NCBI GenBank assembly: GCA_964592965.1
Contig: CAZQJX010000015.1
Location: 1 to 29,680 of the forward strand
Direction of reading: 5' to 3'
Length of the DNA stretch: 29,680 bases
Source of the DNA: CAZKMM01 sp964592965
Lineage (GTDB): Bacteria; RBG-13-61-14; DRUE01
In this document: positions 1-9,389 of the stretch, piece after piece
How the letters are laid out: every line of letters begins with the position of its first letter
How positions within the stretch are numbered: the first letter of the stretch is position 1
The notes under the pieces: model-generated
Databases searched by the model: none
Told to the model about the DNA's origin: nothing
The model's input: only the letters and a program-made list of their open reading frames with translations
Translations under genes and position numbers: made by a program

Positions 1-3000
1 TTGTCCTCAGGTTACTGCTATTGATGTTTTACCGAATAATCCTTCTATTAATGAGGGTGATAGTATAACTTTTACTGCCATTTGTACTTTGTCTGATTCC
101 AGCACAATAGATTGTACTAATGGAATTTCCGGATGTGGCACTACTAGCTGGTCTTCTACTGGTGACCTTACACAAGATGCCAGCGTATCTAATAAATTCT
201 GGGGTAATCAGATTCCCTGCTTAGCAGGAGGTTCAGGGACAGTTACAGCGGTCTATGATGATGGAGTAAATCCAAGTGTGTCGGATTCTGAAACCGTGAC
301 TGTGAATAATGATGATACTGCTGTTAGCGTTTCAGTAACTCCAAATACTGCTAACGAAAACACCACAGGACTTGCATATACATTAATCTTAACCTGTTCA
401 GATGGCAACACTGTAGATGTCACCAGCGGTTCCAGCGTGACTGGTAATTGTACAGGTGGAAATGGAACAATTGATATTCCAAATGTATGCGGTAATGATG
501 ACCCAGCTGATTGTACAGTTATTGAAAAAGTTTCTGGTTCTGACCTTTCTGATGTGATTGATGTTCAGGATGATGGAGATAGTATTGCTGGCGTAGCCAA
601 TTGCCCTGCCAGCTGGACTGAAAATGGTAGCGGAACCTATACTTGCGAGTATCAATGGAGCGATGGTGCAGTTTGTAATGATAGCGATAATATCTGTACT
701 AATGATTCCACAGTAAGTGGTAGTTATTGTTCTGGTGGCACAGGAAGCTATACTACTCAAAATGTTTGTGGAGATGATGACCCACCAGACTGCACTATTA
801 CTGCAAGTGGATATTCTTGCACGGTTGATCTAATAGATGATGGCGATACTGTTACCGGCATTGATTGCACGGGTATTGGTCCTTGGAATGAAGGAGATAG
901 TGGAACATTTACCTGCTCTTATCAATGGAGCGATGGAGCAGTTTGTAATGATAGCGATGATATTTGTACCAATGATGCTTCTGTGAGTGGAGGAGTAAAT
1001 TGTTCAGGTACAGGTGGCAGTTATACCTGTGATGTGGATTGCGGTGATGATCCTAACCCAGATGCGGTTATTACTGCTCGTGGTTTCTCCTGCCCTATTC
1101 CCGTACCGGATCCAGATACGATAACAGGCATAACCAATTGTCCGAGTGGCTGGACAGAGGGAGATAACANNNNNNNNNNNNNNNNNNNNNNNNNNNNNNN
1201 NNNNNNNNNNNNNNNNNNNNNNNNNNNNNNNNNNNNNNNNNNNNNNNNNNNNNNNNNNNNNNNNNNNNNTGTAATGATAGCGATGATAATGCTAATGTTG
1301 GTTTAAGTATTAGTGGAGCTCTTTGCTCGCTTTCTGGAAGTACTGTTAATGTAGAAAATGATTGTACTGATAAAGACCCACCTGATTGCTCTTTTGAAAA
1401 TGGTGGCTATAGCGACCCGCTCCAAATTGATGATGATGGCGACTTTGTGCAAACAGTTGGTTTAACTCCAGGAGAAACTACAATTGGCTATGGTGAAACA
1501 GTTATGTTTAGTGGAGTTGTAACTTGGAATGATGGATGCACTGAGGATACCTGCGCAGTTGCGACGATTACGAACAGTGATCCTTCTTGCGGAACACTCT
1601 CAGGCTGTCTATACACTGCTGATAATGTGAATTGTGATGATACAGTAACAGCTACTTATAAAGGTGCTTCTGCTAATGCGACTGTTCATGTTGTTGGTGC
1701 TGGTAATCCACCTGTAATTAGTCAAGTGTTCCCATTTGATTTTGATCAGCGCTTCTGGAGCAACGCTCATACTGACCAAGGAATTACTATCCTCTTTAAT
1801 GACACAACTGGTGATGCTCCGACTAGCATTTCTATAACCTGTACACCTTCTTCAGGTTCTCCTGTGACATATACTTGTGCAAATATTTCTGGCGATTATC
1901 CAGATGTACACTGCACTCCAGATTCTACTTTACAGGAGTTGATGGATTATTCTTGCGATATCATCGCTACCAATTCCAATGGTAGTGATTCCAGAACCGG
2001 CTTGACAATGATCACTGGCAAGACGAGTGCCCCCACTTGGCAAGGTGGAATTGGTGGACTTGGTGGTGGCTATATTGGTGGCAATACTTATAGCAGAACC
2101 AGTGGTGTGAGTGCAGGAACTATAACCTTGCAGGTAGTTGATATGTATGAATTAGATTGGCAGATTGGAAGTCAGGATCGTGGTAAGGCTTATGTGCAGA
2201 TTATTCAGGGAAGCACTATCCATCAGTTCTTCACCAATCCTGATGGAAGCTTAACTGCAACTATTGACCCGCTCCCCATTGATGAGCTCACTATTGGATT
2301 CAAGTGTGGTAATATAAGATGCGACCTCAGCAATCGTATAAACAACTATAAGAACTATCAATACTATACTGTCTATAGTATTGATGCTCGCGATATGGTG
2401 ATTCGTATCCCGCTTATGTCTAACTCCAAAGGCTATCTCAACAGATGGAATGAAACCCGTCAGGGTAGATATCACATATTCGTTGCTGGTACTATTCCTC
2501 AATCTGACTTTGACAATTTCATCTATCCTACTCCTAGCACTGTCATCGCTCGTCCACTGTTTGACCACCCTGTGCATATAAGAGCAGGTTTGGCATTGTT
2601 TTCATTCAGAAATGTGTATGATTTAACCGATATTTTGAATGTGCTTCTTGAGACTGGAGATTATGAGACATCAATTTCACTTTGCTTTACCAGTGATGGC
2701 ATAGATTATGTGACCAAGACTGCACTTCCATCTTTGCTTGTAGCTCCTGAGCTTATAAGAAGTCAGTGGGATAATGCTTGTGCTGACTGGAACGCTAATC
2801 CCGGTAAATATACATTTGTAACTAGAACTAATCGTCCTGCAGAGAGTATGCCGTTAATGGTAGTTGGTGCATATGCAAACGGCACCAACTTCTCTTTGAG
2901 TGCTCTTTCCGGTGGGTTGAACCTGTTTATCTTCCCAATTTATGTATGCGGATTAGGAATTCACGAGATAAGCGCATTAACAAGCCTTGACCCACCAACT

Positions 3001-4785
3001 GGAGATACAACAATCCATATTGGAAATGCAAATCTGGAGATTGATTTGAGAGAGCTTTGGGTTGACCCTGACCACGGCGATAGCGTTAATCCACCTGTGG
3101 GATATGACCCAGATTCTGGTGTTGATAAAAGAATCACTGTAAGTCTCCAGCCAGTATTACCAATTGACCCAGCTCGTAGAGATGCACAATTAGCCCCTGG
3201 AGTAAACAGAAGGGTGGCAAATGCTACTGATAGTGAAATTGAAAGCAAATATGCTTCTACTTATGGAATGGCATCTGATACTTGGGATAAGAGATTTGTA
3301 AGAAATAATGTAATTATGTTAAATGGCGCATTTGTTGGTTTTCAGGAAGGTTTGGCAGTATTTGGACTTTCACTTGCACCTGAAATTGATGATGCAGAAT
3401 TCACTATGTTCCAGATTGGATATTTGGCAAGTTCAGCGCCACCCGGAAGCACAGATAGTAGAATAGTAGGTTATTCTGATTGGAGATATTGGTCCACTAG
3501 CACTGATTCCGAACGAATATCTAGAGAGTTTACCTTTGCTCCTAGCACCAATAATGGAGATACTACTATTGTTTGGACAGCACTTGAAAATGGTGGAAAT
3601 GTTAACTATGCAACTCTGGAGGTAATTTATCGTGGTTTGACTGTTGGTGATGGTAAGGGTGGTAGCTATGAAGAGCCTGGTATGTCTATTAGGGTCACCC
3701 ATGTTGGTCCTATTGAAAGTTATTCTGATACTATTACATCAAATGGTTATAGCACAAAGGCTCATTTCGTAGAGCGGTATCTTGAACTTCCAGAGCCGAT
3801 TTCACCGGGTCCGGATGTTTACTACTATCCAGCTCCACAATGGAACAAGACCGTCGGACAGATACCAATTAACAGAAATTCTGAGTTGAGAAGACAATTC
3901 ACTTATGATACTGGAACTTATCCTGATAAGCTCATCCAACGCGATAGCAATGACCCGTGGAATCGTAGATACTTCAAGTTCACAGTCCCTGGATTTGTGC
4001 CAGCTGGTAGTGAATCGCCAGATATGTGGTATTTTGAAGTTAATACCGCACCGCATAAGCTTTATTCTGCAAAGCGTGGACCTTATGGTGAGGTTGAAAG
4101 AAGCACTCATCTAAGCCCTGGTAGCCCCAATGTGCTCACTGGAACTACTGATGAGCGGTTTGATACTCTTGGTGTGGATTCTGGTGATTTTCTTGAGCTT
4201 GGTGACACAGGAAATCATTACTATACCTTTACGATTGATTCAGTAATTGGTCATCGTACCATTAGGTTCTTCGGAAGTGTGCCCACAGATATTACCAGTG
4301 ATGCTACTGTCAAGTACTTTGTGTACTATCGTCAGAATCCTAAGGGTGAATGCCCAATTGATGAATGGTATGGTAGTGGTGCTCCATATACTGGTTCACT
4401 CACTAATGTTAATGGTGGTAAAGGTGGTGGATGTCAGCCTATTAAATTCTGGTCTGGTGTTGGTCCGATTCCAGAGGGCGCAACCAGTATAATGTTCCAC
4501 ATCCCAGAAGTAACTCCCGGTTATACCACTTTGAATGGTGTAACTGGATATATTCCCGATTTCTGGGATGGTTTGACCTCTAATCCATACTTTGGCAATA
4601 CCAGCTGGTTCCCTGCCAGATTAGAATGGCTTGCAAGTATCATTAACATCAATTCTGGACCGGTTGCTCAGGGTGGTATTGGCGGACCGCTTGATTGGAA
4701 TAACCAGAACTTCTGGCAGACTGAGCTATCTATCAATTACAATGGTCAGGATGCTTGGTTCTTCTACATTGACTTCAGTCAATAA
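1..4785 (+). CDS. Large secreted Cys-rich Ig-like repeat protein (5' end outside window, internal N gap)
   Basis: Seen: the frame is open from base 2 to the gap at 1170-1269. It resumes from 1270 to TAA at 4783-4785 in a phase offset only by the placeholder gap length, so I read one gene of over 1500 residues. The N-terminal part is an array of ~90-residue modules with acidic D-D-x-D-S/T boundaries and about eight cysteines each. The outermost modules (about 11-310 and 1432-1710) resemble bacterial Ig-like (BIG2) domains, with motifs such as INEGDSITF and GSGTVTAVYDD. From about 1720 on there are ~1000 residues rich in Gly, Thr, Tyr and Asp, which I do not recognise. No LPXTG, PEP-CTERM or C-terminal membrane anchor is visible at the end (WFFYIDFSQ). 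Even cysteine counts and beta-rich composition suggest an extracytoplasmic, disulfide-bonded surface or appendage protein. The signal peptide would lie upstream of the window. The function is unknown. Confidence 0.85.
311..568 (+). repeat. Ig-like module, divergent copy (86 codons)
   Basis: This module starts at a DDT boundary and ends before the next D-D-G-D-S boundary at 569. Its second half (VCGNDDPADCT) matches the VCGDDDPPDCT end of the next copy. Its first half is diverged and lacks the WSDGAVCNDSD core. It is an older or different member of the same array. Confidence 0.6.
569..835 (+). repeat. Cys-rich Ig-like module, copy 1 (89 codons)
   Basis: The module runs from a DDGDS boundary to just before the DDGDT boundary at 836. 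It contains eight cysteines and the core YQWSDGAVCNDSDNICTND, with the CNDSD codons starting at 674. The nucleotide sequence around the core is nearly identical to copy 2, exactly 270 nt away. Confidence 0.85.
836..1105 (+). repeat. Cys-rich Ig-like module, copy 2 (90 codons)
   Basis: The module runs from DDGDT to just before PDPDT at 1106. It has eight cysteines and the core YQWSDGAVCNDSDDICTND, with CNDSD starting at 944. The strong nucleotide identity with copy 1 implies recent duplication or gene conversion. Confidence 0.85.
1106..1431 (+). repeat. Cys-rich Ig-like module, copy 3, interrupted by the N gap
   Basis: The module begins PDPDT, followed by NCPSGWTEGDN, and then enters the gap. 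After the gap it resumes at CNDSDD (1270) and ends before DDGDF at 1432. The half after the gap is diverged from copies 1 and 2. Removing the 100 Ns and inserting 41 or 44 nt restores both the reading phase and the 267/270-nt period. Confidence 0.75.
1170..1269. other. Assembly gap (100 N placeholder)
   Basis: Exactly 100 Ns sit within the tandem repeat array. The gap edge falls at a near-identical repeated word (tgtaatgatagcgatga), which also occurs in copy 2. The break is therefore probably repeat-induced. Confidence 0.95.
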
Positions 4786-4801
4786 TTGGTGAGCTGGTAA
4801 T

Positions 4802-4839
4802 AAAAACGCCCCGGGGAGAAATCCTCGGGGCGTTTTTTT
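4802..4839 (+). terminator. Rho-independent terminator
   Basis: The 5' arm ACGCCCCGGGG (4806-4816) pairs with CCTCGGGGCGT (4823-4833) through 11 pairs, one of them G-U, with a 6-nt loop. Flanking A and T tracts extend the stem, and seven Ts follow at 4833-4839. It lies 16 nt after the stop of the large surface-protein gene and separates it from the glycosyltransferase chain. Confidence 0.93.
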
Positions 4840-4857
4840 ATTTTTGGCTTAAGGATA

Positions 4858-4863
4858 TATAAT
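4858..4863 (+). promoter_or_regulatory. Possible -10 element for the glycan gene chain
   Basis: TATAAT lies 41 nt before the first glycosyltransferase start, in the only spacer that follows a terminator. No good -35 is seen at the expected distance: that position falls in the T tract of the terminator. The region is very AT-rich, so the match could be chance. Confidence 0.25.
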
Positions 4864-4904
4864 TTTAAGAACTAATTTTTAAAAATTTTTTCAAAATATT
4901 AGAG

Positions 4905-5855
4905 ATGGGAGTAAATGTATCAGTTATTATTCCTGTTTTTAATGAGGCAGAATCTTTGGAAAGTTTAAAAGAAGAGCTCGTTTCTGTCTTAGATAAATTA
5001 GGTTCAGAATGGGAGATAATCTTTGTTGATGATGGAAGCGAGGATAATAGTTGGGCAAAGATGAAAAGGTTTTCTTCTGAAAATCCAAAGATTAAAGGCA
5101 TAAGATTGGGAAGGAATTTTGGTCAAACACCTGCGCTCAGTGCGGGTTTTTCTTATGCAAAAGGAAAGATAATTGTCACGATGGACGGAGATGGTCAGAA
5201 CGACCCTAAAGATATTCCAGCTCTTTTAGAAAAGCTTAATGAAGGATATGATTTAGTTAATGGTTGGCGTAAAAATCGCAAGGACCCGCTATTCAGTCGG
5301 CGTCTTCCCAGCCGAATAGCTAATTATTTAATTGGCAAATTAACGGGATTGCGGTTGAATGATTTTGGTTGCACGCTTAAGGCGTATCGTGCGGATATAA
5401 TCAGGCAGATTAGACTTTATGGAGAAATGCATCGTTTGCTTCCTGCTTTAGCTTGGTGGACAGGGGCTAGGATTGCGGAGATAGAAGTTAATCATCGTCC
5501 CCGTAAATATGGCACATCAAAATATAATCTTAACCGCATTTTTAGAGTTATTTTTGATTTATTGACCATAAAATTTTTTACCGGGTATTTTACCCGACCC
5601 CTTCATTTTTTTGGCATATCTGGCTTAGTATTAATTTTTTTAAGTTTATGTGCTTTTGTGGCACTGATTTTAATGAAAGTATTGCAAGGCATTGATATGA
5701 CAGGAAATCCATTTTTAATACTTGGAACTTTGCTGATGATTGTAGGAATACAGCTTATAGCCATTGGTCTTTTAGGTGAGATAAGCATAAGGATTTATTT
5801 TGAGACACAGAACAAGCCCACCTATATAGTTAAAGAGGAGATAGGCTTTGAGTAA
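4905..5855 (+). CDS. GT2 glycosyltransferase, polyprenyl-phosphate (ArnC/GtrB/DPM1-like)
   Basis: The protein has 316 residues. A cytoplasmic GT-A domain comes first, with VIIPVFNEAES near residue 8, VDDGSEDNS at 41-49 and the metal-binding DGDGQNDP at 94-101. Two predicted membrane helices follow at about 235-258 and 268-293. This layout is that of ArnC, GtrB and DPM1 enzymes, which transfer a sugar from a nucleotide to undecaprenyl or dolichyl phosphate on the inner face of the membrane. The conserved stretch RKYGTSKYNLNRIFR (200-214) precedes the helices. It is the first gene of the + chain, 119 nt after the preceding stop and past the terminator. Its stop TAA shares one base with the next ATG (TAATG). 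The family call is firm; the sugar cannot be read from sequence. Confidence 0.9.
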   Translation: MGVNVSVIIPVFNEAESLESLKEELVSVLDKLGSEWEIIFVDDGSEDNSWAKMKRFSSENPKIKGIRLGRNFGQTPALSAGFSYAKGKIIVTMDGDGQNDPKDIPALLEKLNEGYDLVNGWRKNRKDPLFSRRLPSRIANYLIGKLTGLRLNDFGCTLKAYRADIIRQIRLYGEMHRLLPALAWWTGARIAEIEVNHRPRKYGTSKYNLNRIFRVIFDLLTIKFFTGYFTRPLHFFGISGLVLIFLSLCAFVALILMKVLQGIDMTGNPFLILGTLLMIVGIQLIAIGLLGEISIRIYFETQNKPTYIVKEEIGFE

Positions 5856-7024
5856 TGTATCGGGTTTTAATGGTAGCACCTACCCCATTTTTTTCTGACC
5901 GAGGATGTCATATAAGGATTTACGAAGAAATCAGGCATTTACAAAATCTGGGCGTAAAAGTTCAGCTTCTTACTTATAATTTGGGCAAAGACCTTTTTGG
6001 GATTTCAATTAAACGAGCTAGGGGGAAATTAAATTATAAGAAATTAGAAGCAGGTCCAAGCTGGCGCAAGGTTTTTATAGATTATTCTTTACTTAAAGAA
6101 TTGAGGCGAACAGTTAGGGAATACAAACCTGATTTAATTCATTCTCATCTTCACGAGGGAGCTTTTTTAAGCCTTCTTGCTGATGTCTCAATTCCTATTT
6201 TTTTAGACTATCAAGGTAGTTTATCATTGGAGCTTAAGGAGCATAATTTTTGGTTTGGTATGATTGGGATTTATCAACTAATGAGGATGCTAGAGAATTG
6301 GATTAACAGAAGGGTTAATTCCATTTTGCTCAATGCAAAGGTTTTAGGAAAGGAGCTTGACAGTTCCTCACAAGCTAAGGCTCGCTGGGTTGGTGATGGA
6401 GTGGATTTAGAGCGTTTTTTTCCTCAATCTGCGCCCCCAGAGCTTTATCAAAAGTTTGATATATCAGATAAGGAGTTGGTAATTGTTTATCTTGGTCTTT
6501 TAAATCGCTATCAGGGTATTGAGATTTTTTTACATTCCCTGCATCTACTTCAGCGAAATGGATATAAATTTAAAGCGCTGATTATGGGATATCCTCTTGG
6601 AAAATACCCGCAGGTAGCTAAAAAGCTTGGCTTGAAAGATGTGGTGAGATTTTTGGATAGAATAGATTATTTTCAGGCACACAAATATTTAGCTCTAGGG
6701 GATATAGCTGTTGCGCCCAAAATATCTTCTACTGAATCTAATGGTAAGGTCTTAAATTACCTAGCAATGGGCTTGCCATGCGTATGTTTTGACTTTGAGA
6801 TAAATAGAGAACTCGCTGGTGAATACGCTGAGTATGTTCCATTTGACGCTGAAAGTGAGCAGAGGTCAGCAGAAAATTTAGCTTTGGGGATTGGGCATTT
6901 ATTGGATGATTCAGCTCGTCGCAAGGAGCTTTCAGAGGGTGGAAGGATTTGGGCAGAGGAGAGGTTTAGCTGGGCTGGAGTTGCCCGTCGCATTTTTTCC
7001 GCCTATCAGGAGTTCTTTGAATGA
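5855..7024 (+). CDS. GT4-family glycosyltransferase
   Basis: The protein has 389 residues and a GT-B fold. The N-terminal acceptor half begins RVLMVAPTPFFSDRGCHIR, typical of GT4 enzymes that open with a glycine-bearing loop. The C-terminal donor half contains VIVYLGLLNRYQGIE and the acidic site TESNGKVLNYLAMGLP, which stands where the usual E-x7-E motif lies. No membrane helix is evident, so it probably acts at the cytoplasmic membrane surface on a lipid-linked acceptor. The start overlaps the upstream stop by one base, and the stop overlaps the next start as ATGA. It belongs to the glycan assembly group; donor and acceptor are unknown. Confidence 0.87.
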   Translation: MYRVLMVAPTPFFSDRGCHIRIYEEIRHLQNLGVKVQLLTYNLGKDLFGISIKRARGKLNYKKLEAGPSWRKVFIDYSLLKELRRTVREYKPDLIHSHLHEGAFLSLLADVSIPIFLDYQGSLSLELKEHNFWFGMIGIYQLMRMLENWINRRVNSILLNAKVLGKELDSSSQAKARWVGDGVDLERFFPQSAPPELYQKFDISDKELVIVYLGLLNRYQGIEIFLHSLHLLQRNGYKFKALIMGYPLGKYPQVAKKLGLKDVVRFLDRIDYFQAHKYLALGDIAVAPKISSTESNGKVLNYLAMGLPCVCFDFEINRELAGEYAEYVPFDAESEQRSAENLALGIGHLLDDSARRKELSEGGRIWAEERFSWAGVARRIFSAYQEFFE

Positions 7025-8028
7025 GCAATAAAGTAAGCGTAGTGATATTGAACTACAATGGCGGAGAGCTTACTTTAAAAGCGATTGATTCGGTTTTTAA
7101 TCAAAAGGGCATTGAGGTTGAGGTAATAGTTATTGATAATGGCTCAACCGATGGCTCTTGCCAAAAAATAGAAAAAACCTTTGGAGAAAAGATTAAATTA
7201 ATCAAGAATTCCATCAATATGGGTTTTGCTTATGCTTGTAATCAAGGGTTTGAGCTTGCAGAAGGAGAGTGGGTGGCTCTTTTAAACAATGATGCTTGCG
7301 CAGACCCATTATGGTTAAAACATTCACTTGAAAGCGCAAAGACCAGCAAAAAAATCGGGGTGATTATTCCCAAAATAATTCGTGCAGATGAAAGAGATGT
7401 GCTTGATGGTATTGGTGTTGGATTTTGGTTGGATGGATTGAGCCGAGCAAAATATAGGGGGGAGCTAGATTCACGAAGATTTAATCAAGACTGCGCGGTA
7501 GTAGCAAGTGGGTGTGCTTGCATTTATTCTAAAAAAATGGTTAAAGAGCTGGCTGGGTTTGATTCAGATTTTTTTATTTACAGTGAAGATACAGACCTTG
7601 GGCTCAAAGCATTTTTAGGAGGCTGGAAGGCGGTGGTTGCTCCGAAGGCGATAGTTTATCATGGCTATTCACAGACAACAGCTCCTGGAGCTGGCTATAG
7701 TATTTTTAAGCTTTATCAGGTGGAGCGTAATCGTATATGGATATTGTTAAGGTGGTATCCGATTTATCTGATTTTACTTTCTCCTTTTTTGAGCTTCATT
7801 CGTTTAAGCTATCAATTTCTTCAAGCTTTAAAAATAAGGGATTCTAAAGAAGGTAAATTCTGGAGCTGGATTTGGGCTTTTTTGCGAGCAATAAAAGATG
7901 CTTTAGCAAATTTCCCTAAGCAATGGAAAATTCGCAAACATTGGCTGAAGGGTAATGCAAAAAAAGAAATTAAAAATTTAATTTACGACCAATTTATTCC
8001 TTTAAGAAAAATAGCAAGGTTAGATTAA
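7021..8028 (+). CDS. GT2 glycosyltransferase, rhamnosyltransferase (WbbL)-like
   Basis: The protein has 335 residues. The GT-A motifs are VVILNYNGG near residue 7, VIDNGSTDGS at 37-46, LLNND at 87-91 in the DxD position, and SEDTDLGLK at 188-196. The last is the catalytic-base segment typical of WbbL/RfbF-type rhamnosyltransferases. A C-terminal hydrophobic segment near 234-262 (VERNRIWILLRWYP onward) suggests membrane association. CAGGAG upstream of the ATG is a good ribosome site inside the previous gene. The ATG overlaps the previous stop (ATGA), and its own TAA is shared with the next ATG. Transfer of a deoxyhexose such as rhamnose is plausible but not shown. Confidence 0.87.
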   Translation: MSNKVSVVILNYNGGELTLKAIDSVFNQKGIEVEVIVIDNGSTDGSCQKIEKTFGEKIKLIKNSINMGFAYACNQGFELAEGEWVALLNNDACADPLWLKHSLESAKTSKKIGVIIPKIIRADERDVLDGIGVGFWLDGLSRAKYRGELDSRRFNQDCAVVASGCACIYSKKMVKELAGFDSDFFIYSEDTDLGLKAFLGGWKAVVAPKAIVYHGYSQTTAPGAGYSIFKLYQVERNRIWILLRWYPIYLILLSPFLSFIRLSYQFLQALKIRDSKEGKFWSWIWAFLRAIKDALANFPKQWKIRKHWLKGNAKKEIKNLIYDQFIPLRKIARLD

Positions 8029-9389
8029 TGGCTTCAGTTGTTTTAGTTAATCCACCGATTTTTGATAAGTCCGCCTCTCTGCTAGTGCCTCCTTTAGGGC
8101 TTGCCTATATTGCATCAACACTGAAAAATTATGACATTGAAGTAAAAATCATTGATGCGCCATCGCTCGGATTGGGACTTGAAAAGACTTTAAATAAAAT
8201 CGCATCATATAATCCTGAAATTTTAGGAATTACCACTACTACTCCGCTTGCTGATTCTGCTTATCTTTTGGCAAAGAAAGCTCGGAGATTGGTTAAATGG
8301 ATAATAATGGGAGGCGCACATCCTACTGCTTTGCGAAAAAAAATCTTTCAAGAATGTCCAGAAATTGACTTTCTTTTTCTTGGTGAGGCAGAAGAAAATT
8401 TTCCAGAATTTGTGCTGGCGCTTATACAGAAAAAACAAATTAGTTCATATCCTAATGGGATATTAACGCCTGATTCCAGCACAGAACCCGTTATCGTTTC
8501 AGATTTGAATAAACTTCCTTTACCAAGCTGGGACTTGCTCCCAATGGAGCGCTACCGTCATCCTCTTTTTCCAGGAAAAAAGCTTGCCACAATTATTTCC
8601 AGCAGAGGATGCCCATATCAATGCATCTTTTGCGATAAATCTGTATCAGGAAGCAGATGGCGAGCAAGAAGTGCAGACAATGTTCTAAAAGAGATTGAAG
8701 AACTTTACTTCCAAGAAAAAGTGCAGGCAATAATATTTTATGATGACCTTTTTACTTTGGACACTGAACGGGTTATAGAAGTTTGCAAAGGTATTATTAA
8801 AAAAGATATAAAAATTAGCTGGAAATGCGAAGGGAGAGTAAATATCATTGATGAGGAGATGCTTTATTGGATGAAAAAAGCAGGATGCAGAATAATTGCT
8901 TACGGAATTGAGAGTGCAAATCAAAAAAGCCTTGACTGGCTCAAAAAAGGAGTTTCCATAAAGCAAATCAAAGATGCGGTTGCGAACACAAAAAAAGCAG
9001 GTATAAAAGTTTTGGGATATTTTATTTTCGGCATTCCAGTAGAAAGCTATGAAGAAGCACTTGAAAGCATTCAATTTGCAATTGACCTTGGGTTAGACTA
9101 TGTGCAATTTGGCAGTCTCAGCCCATTTCCAGGAAGCCCTCTTTATGAGCTGGCTAAAAATCAAGGATGGTATCAGGAGGCAAAAGCACCAGCTCCTGAA
9201 GAATATGGCCAGCGCCGTCCTTTGCTCATAAGTGATAATTGGAGTTATGAAAAACTGGAAAGTATTTTAAAAGAAGCATATAAGAAATTTTACTTTCGCC
9301 CTAGCTATTTACTTGGTAAAATATTTACCATTCAAGGGCTTTGGGCTTTGATGAAAAGCGGGTTTAAGTTAAAAAAATGGGTAAGTTGA
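8028..9389 (+). CDS. B12-binding-type radical SAM protein (BchE-like group)
   Basis: The protein has 453 residues. The N-terminal Rossmann-like domain resembles cobalamin-binding domains: VLVNPP, PPLGLAYIASTL, MGGAHPT at 94-100, FLGEAEENF. A radical SAM domain follows, with the iron-sulfur triad C195-x3-C199-x2-C202 in SRGCPYQCIFCD, then FYDDLFTLD and YGIES. I do not see the D-x-H-x-x-G cobalamin ligand motif; the corresponding place reads IDAPSLGLG, so any cobalamin would bind without that histidine. Members of this broad class do methylations, ring closures and rearrangements. In glycan clusters the substrate is usually unknown, and here I infer modification of a sugar or lipid carrier. It overlaps the next gene by 13 nt. 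Confidence 0.85.
   Translation: MASVVLVNPPIFDKSASLLVPPLGLAYIASTLKNYDIEVKIIDAPSLGLGLEKTLNKIASYNPEILGITTTTPLADSAYLLAKKARRLVKWIIMGGAHPTALRKKIFQECPEIDFLFLGEAEENFPEFVLALIQKKQISSYPNGILTPDSSTEPVIVSDLNKLPLPSWDLLPMERYRHPLFPGKKLATIISSRGCPYQCIFCDKSVSGSRWRARSADNVLKEIEELYFQEKVQAIIFYDDLFTLDTERVIEVCKGIIKKDIKISWKCEGRVNIIDEEMLYWMKKAGCRIIAYGIESANQKSLDWLKKGVSIKQIKDAVANTKKAGIKVLGYFIFGIPVESYEEALESIQFAIDLGLDYVQFGSLSPFPGSPLYELAKNQGWYQEAKAPAPEEYGQRRPLLISDNWSYEKLESILKEAYKKFYFRPSYLLGKIFTIQGLWALMKSGFKLKKWVS

Noticed and set aside
89..91. TTG at 89 as the start of the first gene
   Set aside because: The frame is open back to base 2 and already encodes an Ig-like strand pattern (PQVTAIDVLPNNPSINEGDS), so the true start lies before the window.
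398..760. Antisense open frame across the Ig-like repeats
   Set aside because: It mirrors the repetitive coding strand, has no ribosome site, and its composition (Thr- and Ile-rich) is that of a shadow of the real frame.
1170..1269. Frameshift or two separate genes at the first gap
   Set aside because: The phase change equals what a wrong placeholder length would cause, and the repeat module continues on the other side.
569..1431. Regularly spaced near-identical DNA words, at first glance like a CRISPR or satellite array
   Set aside because: The period is about 270 nt, in frame, and encodes protein modules; there are no short palindromic repeats with unique spacers.
4844..4849. TTGGCT as a -35 element for the TATAAT at 4858
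   Set aside because: The spacing is only 8 nt, far from the needed 16-18.
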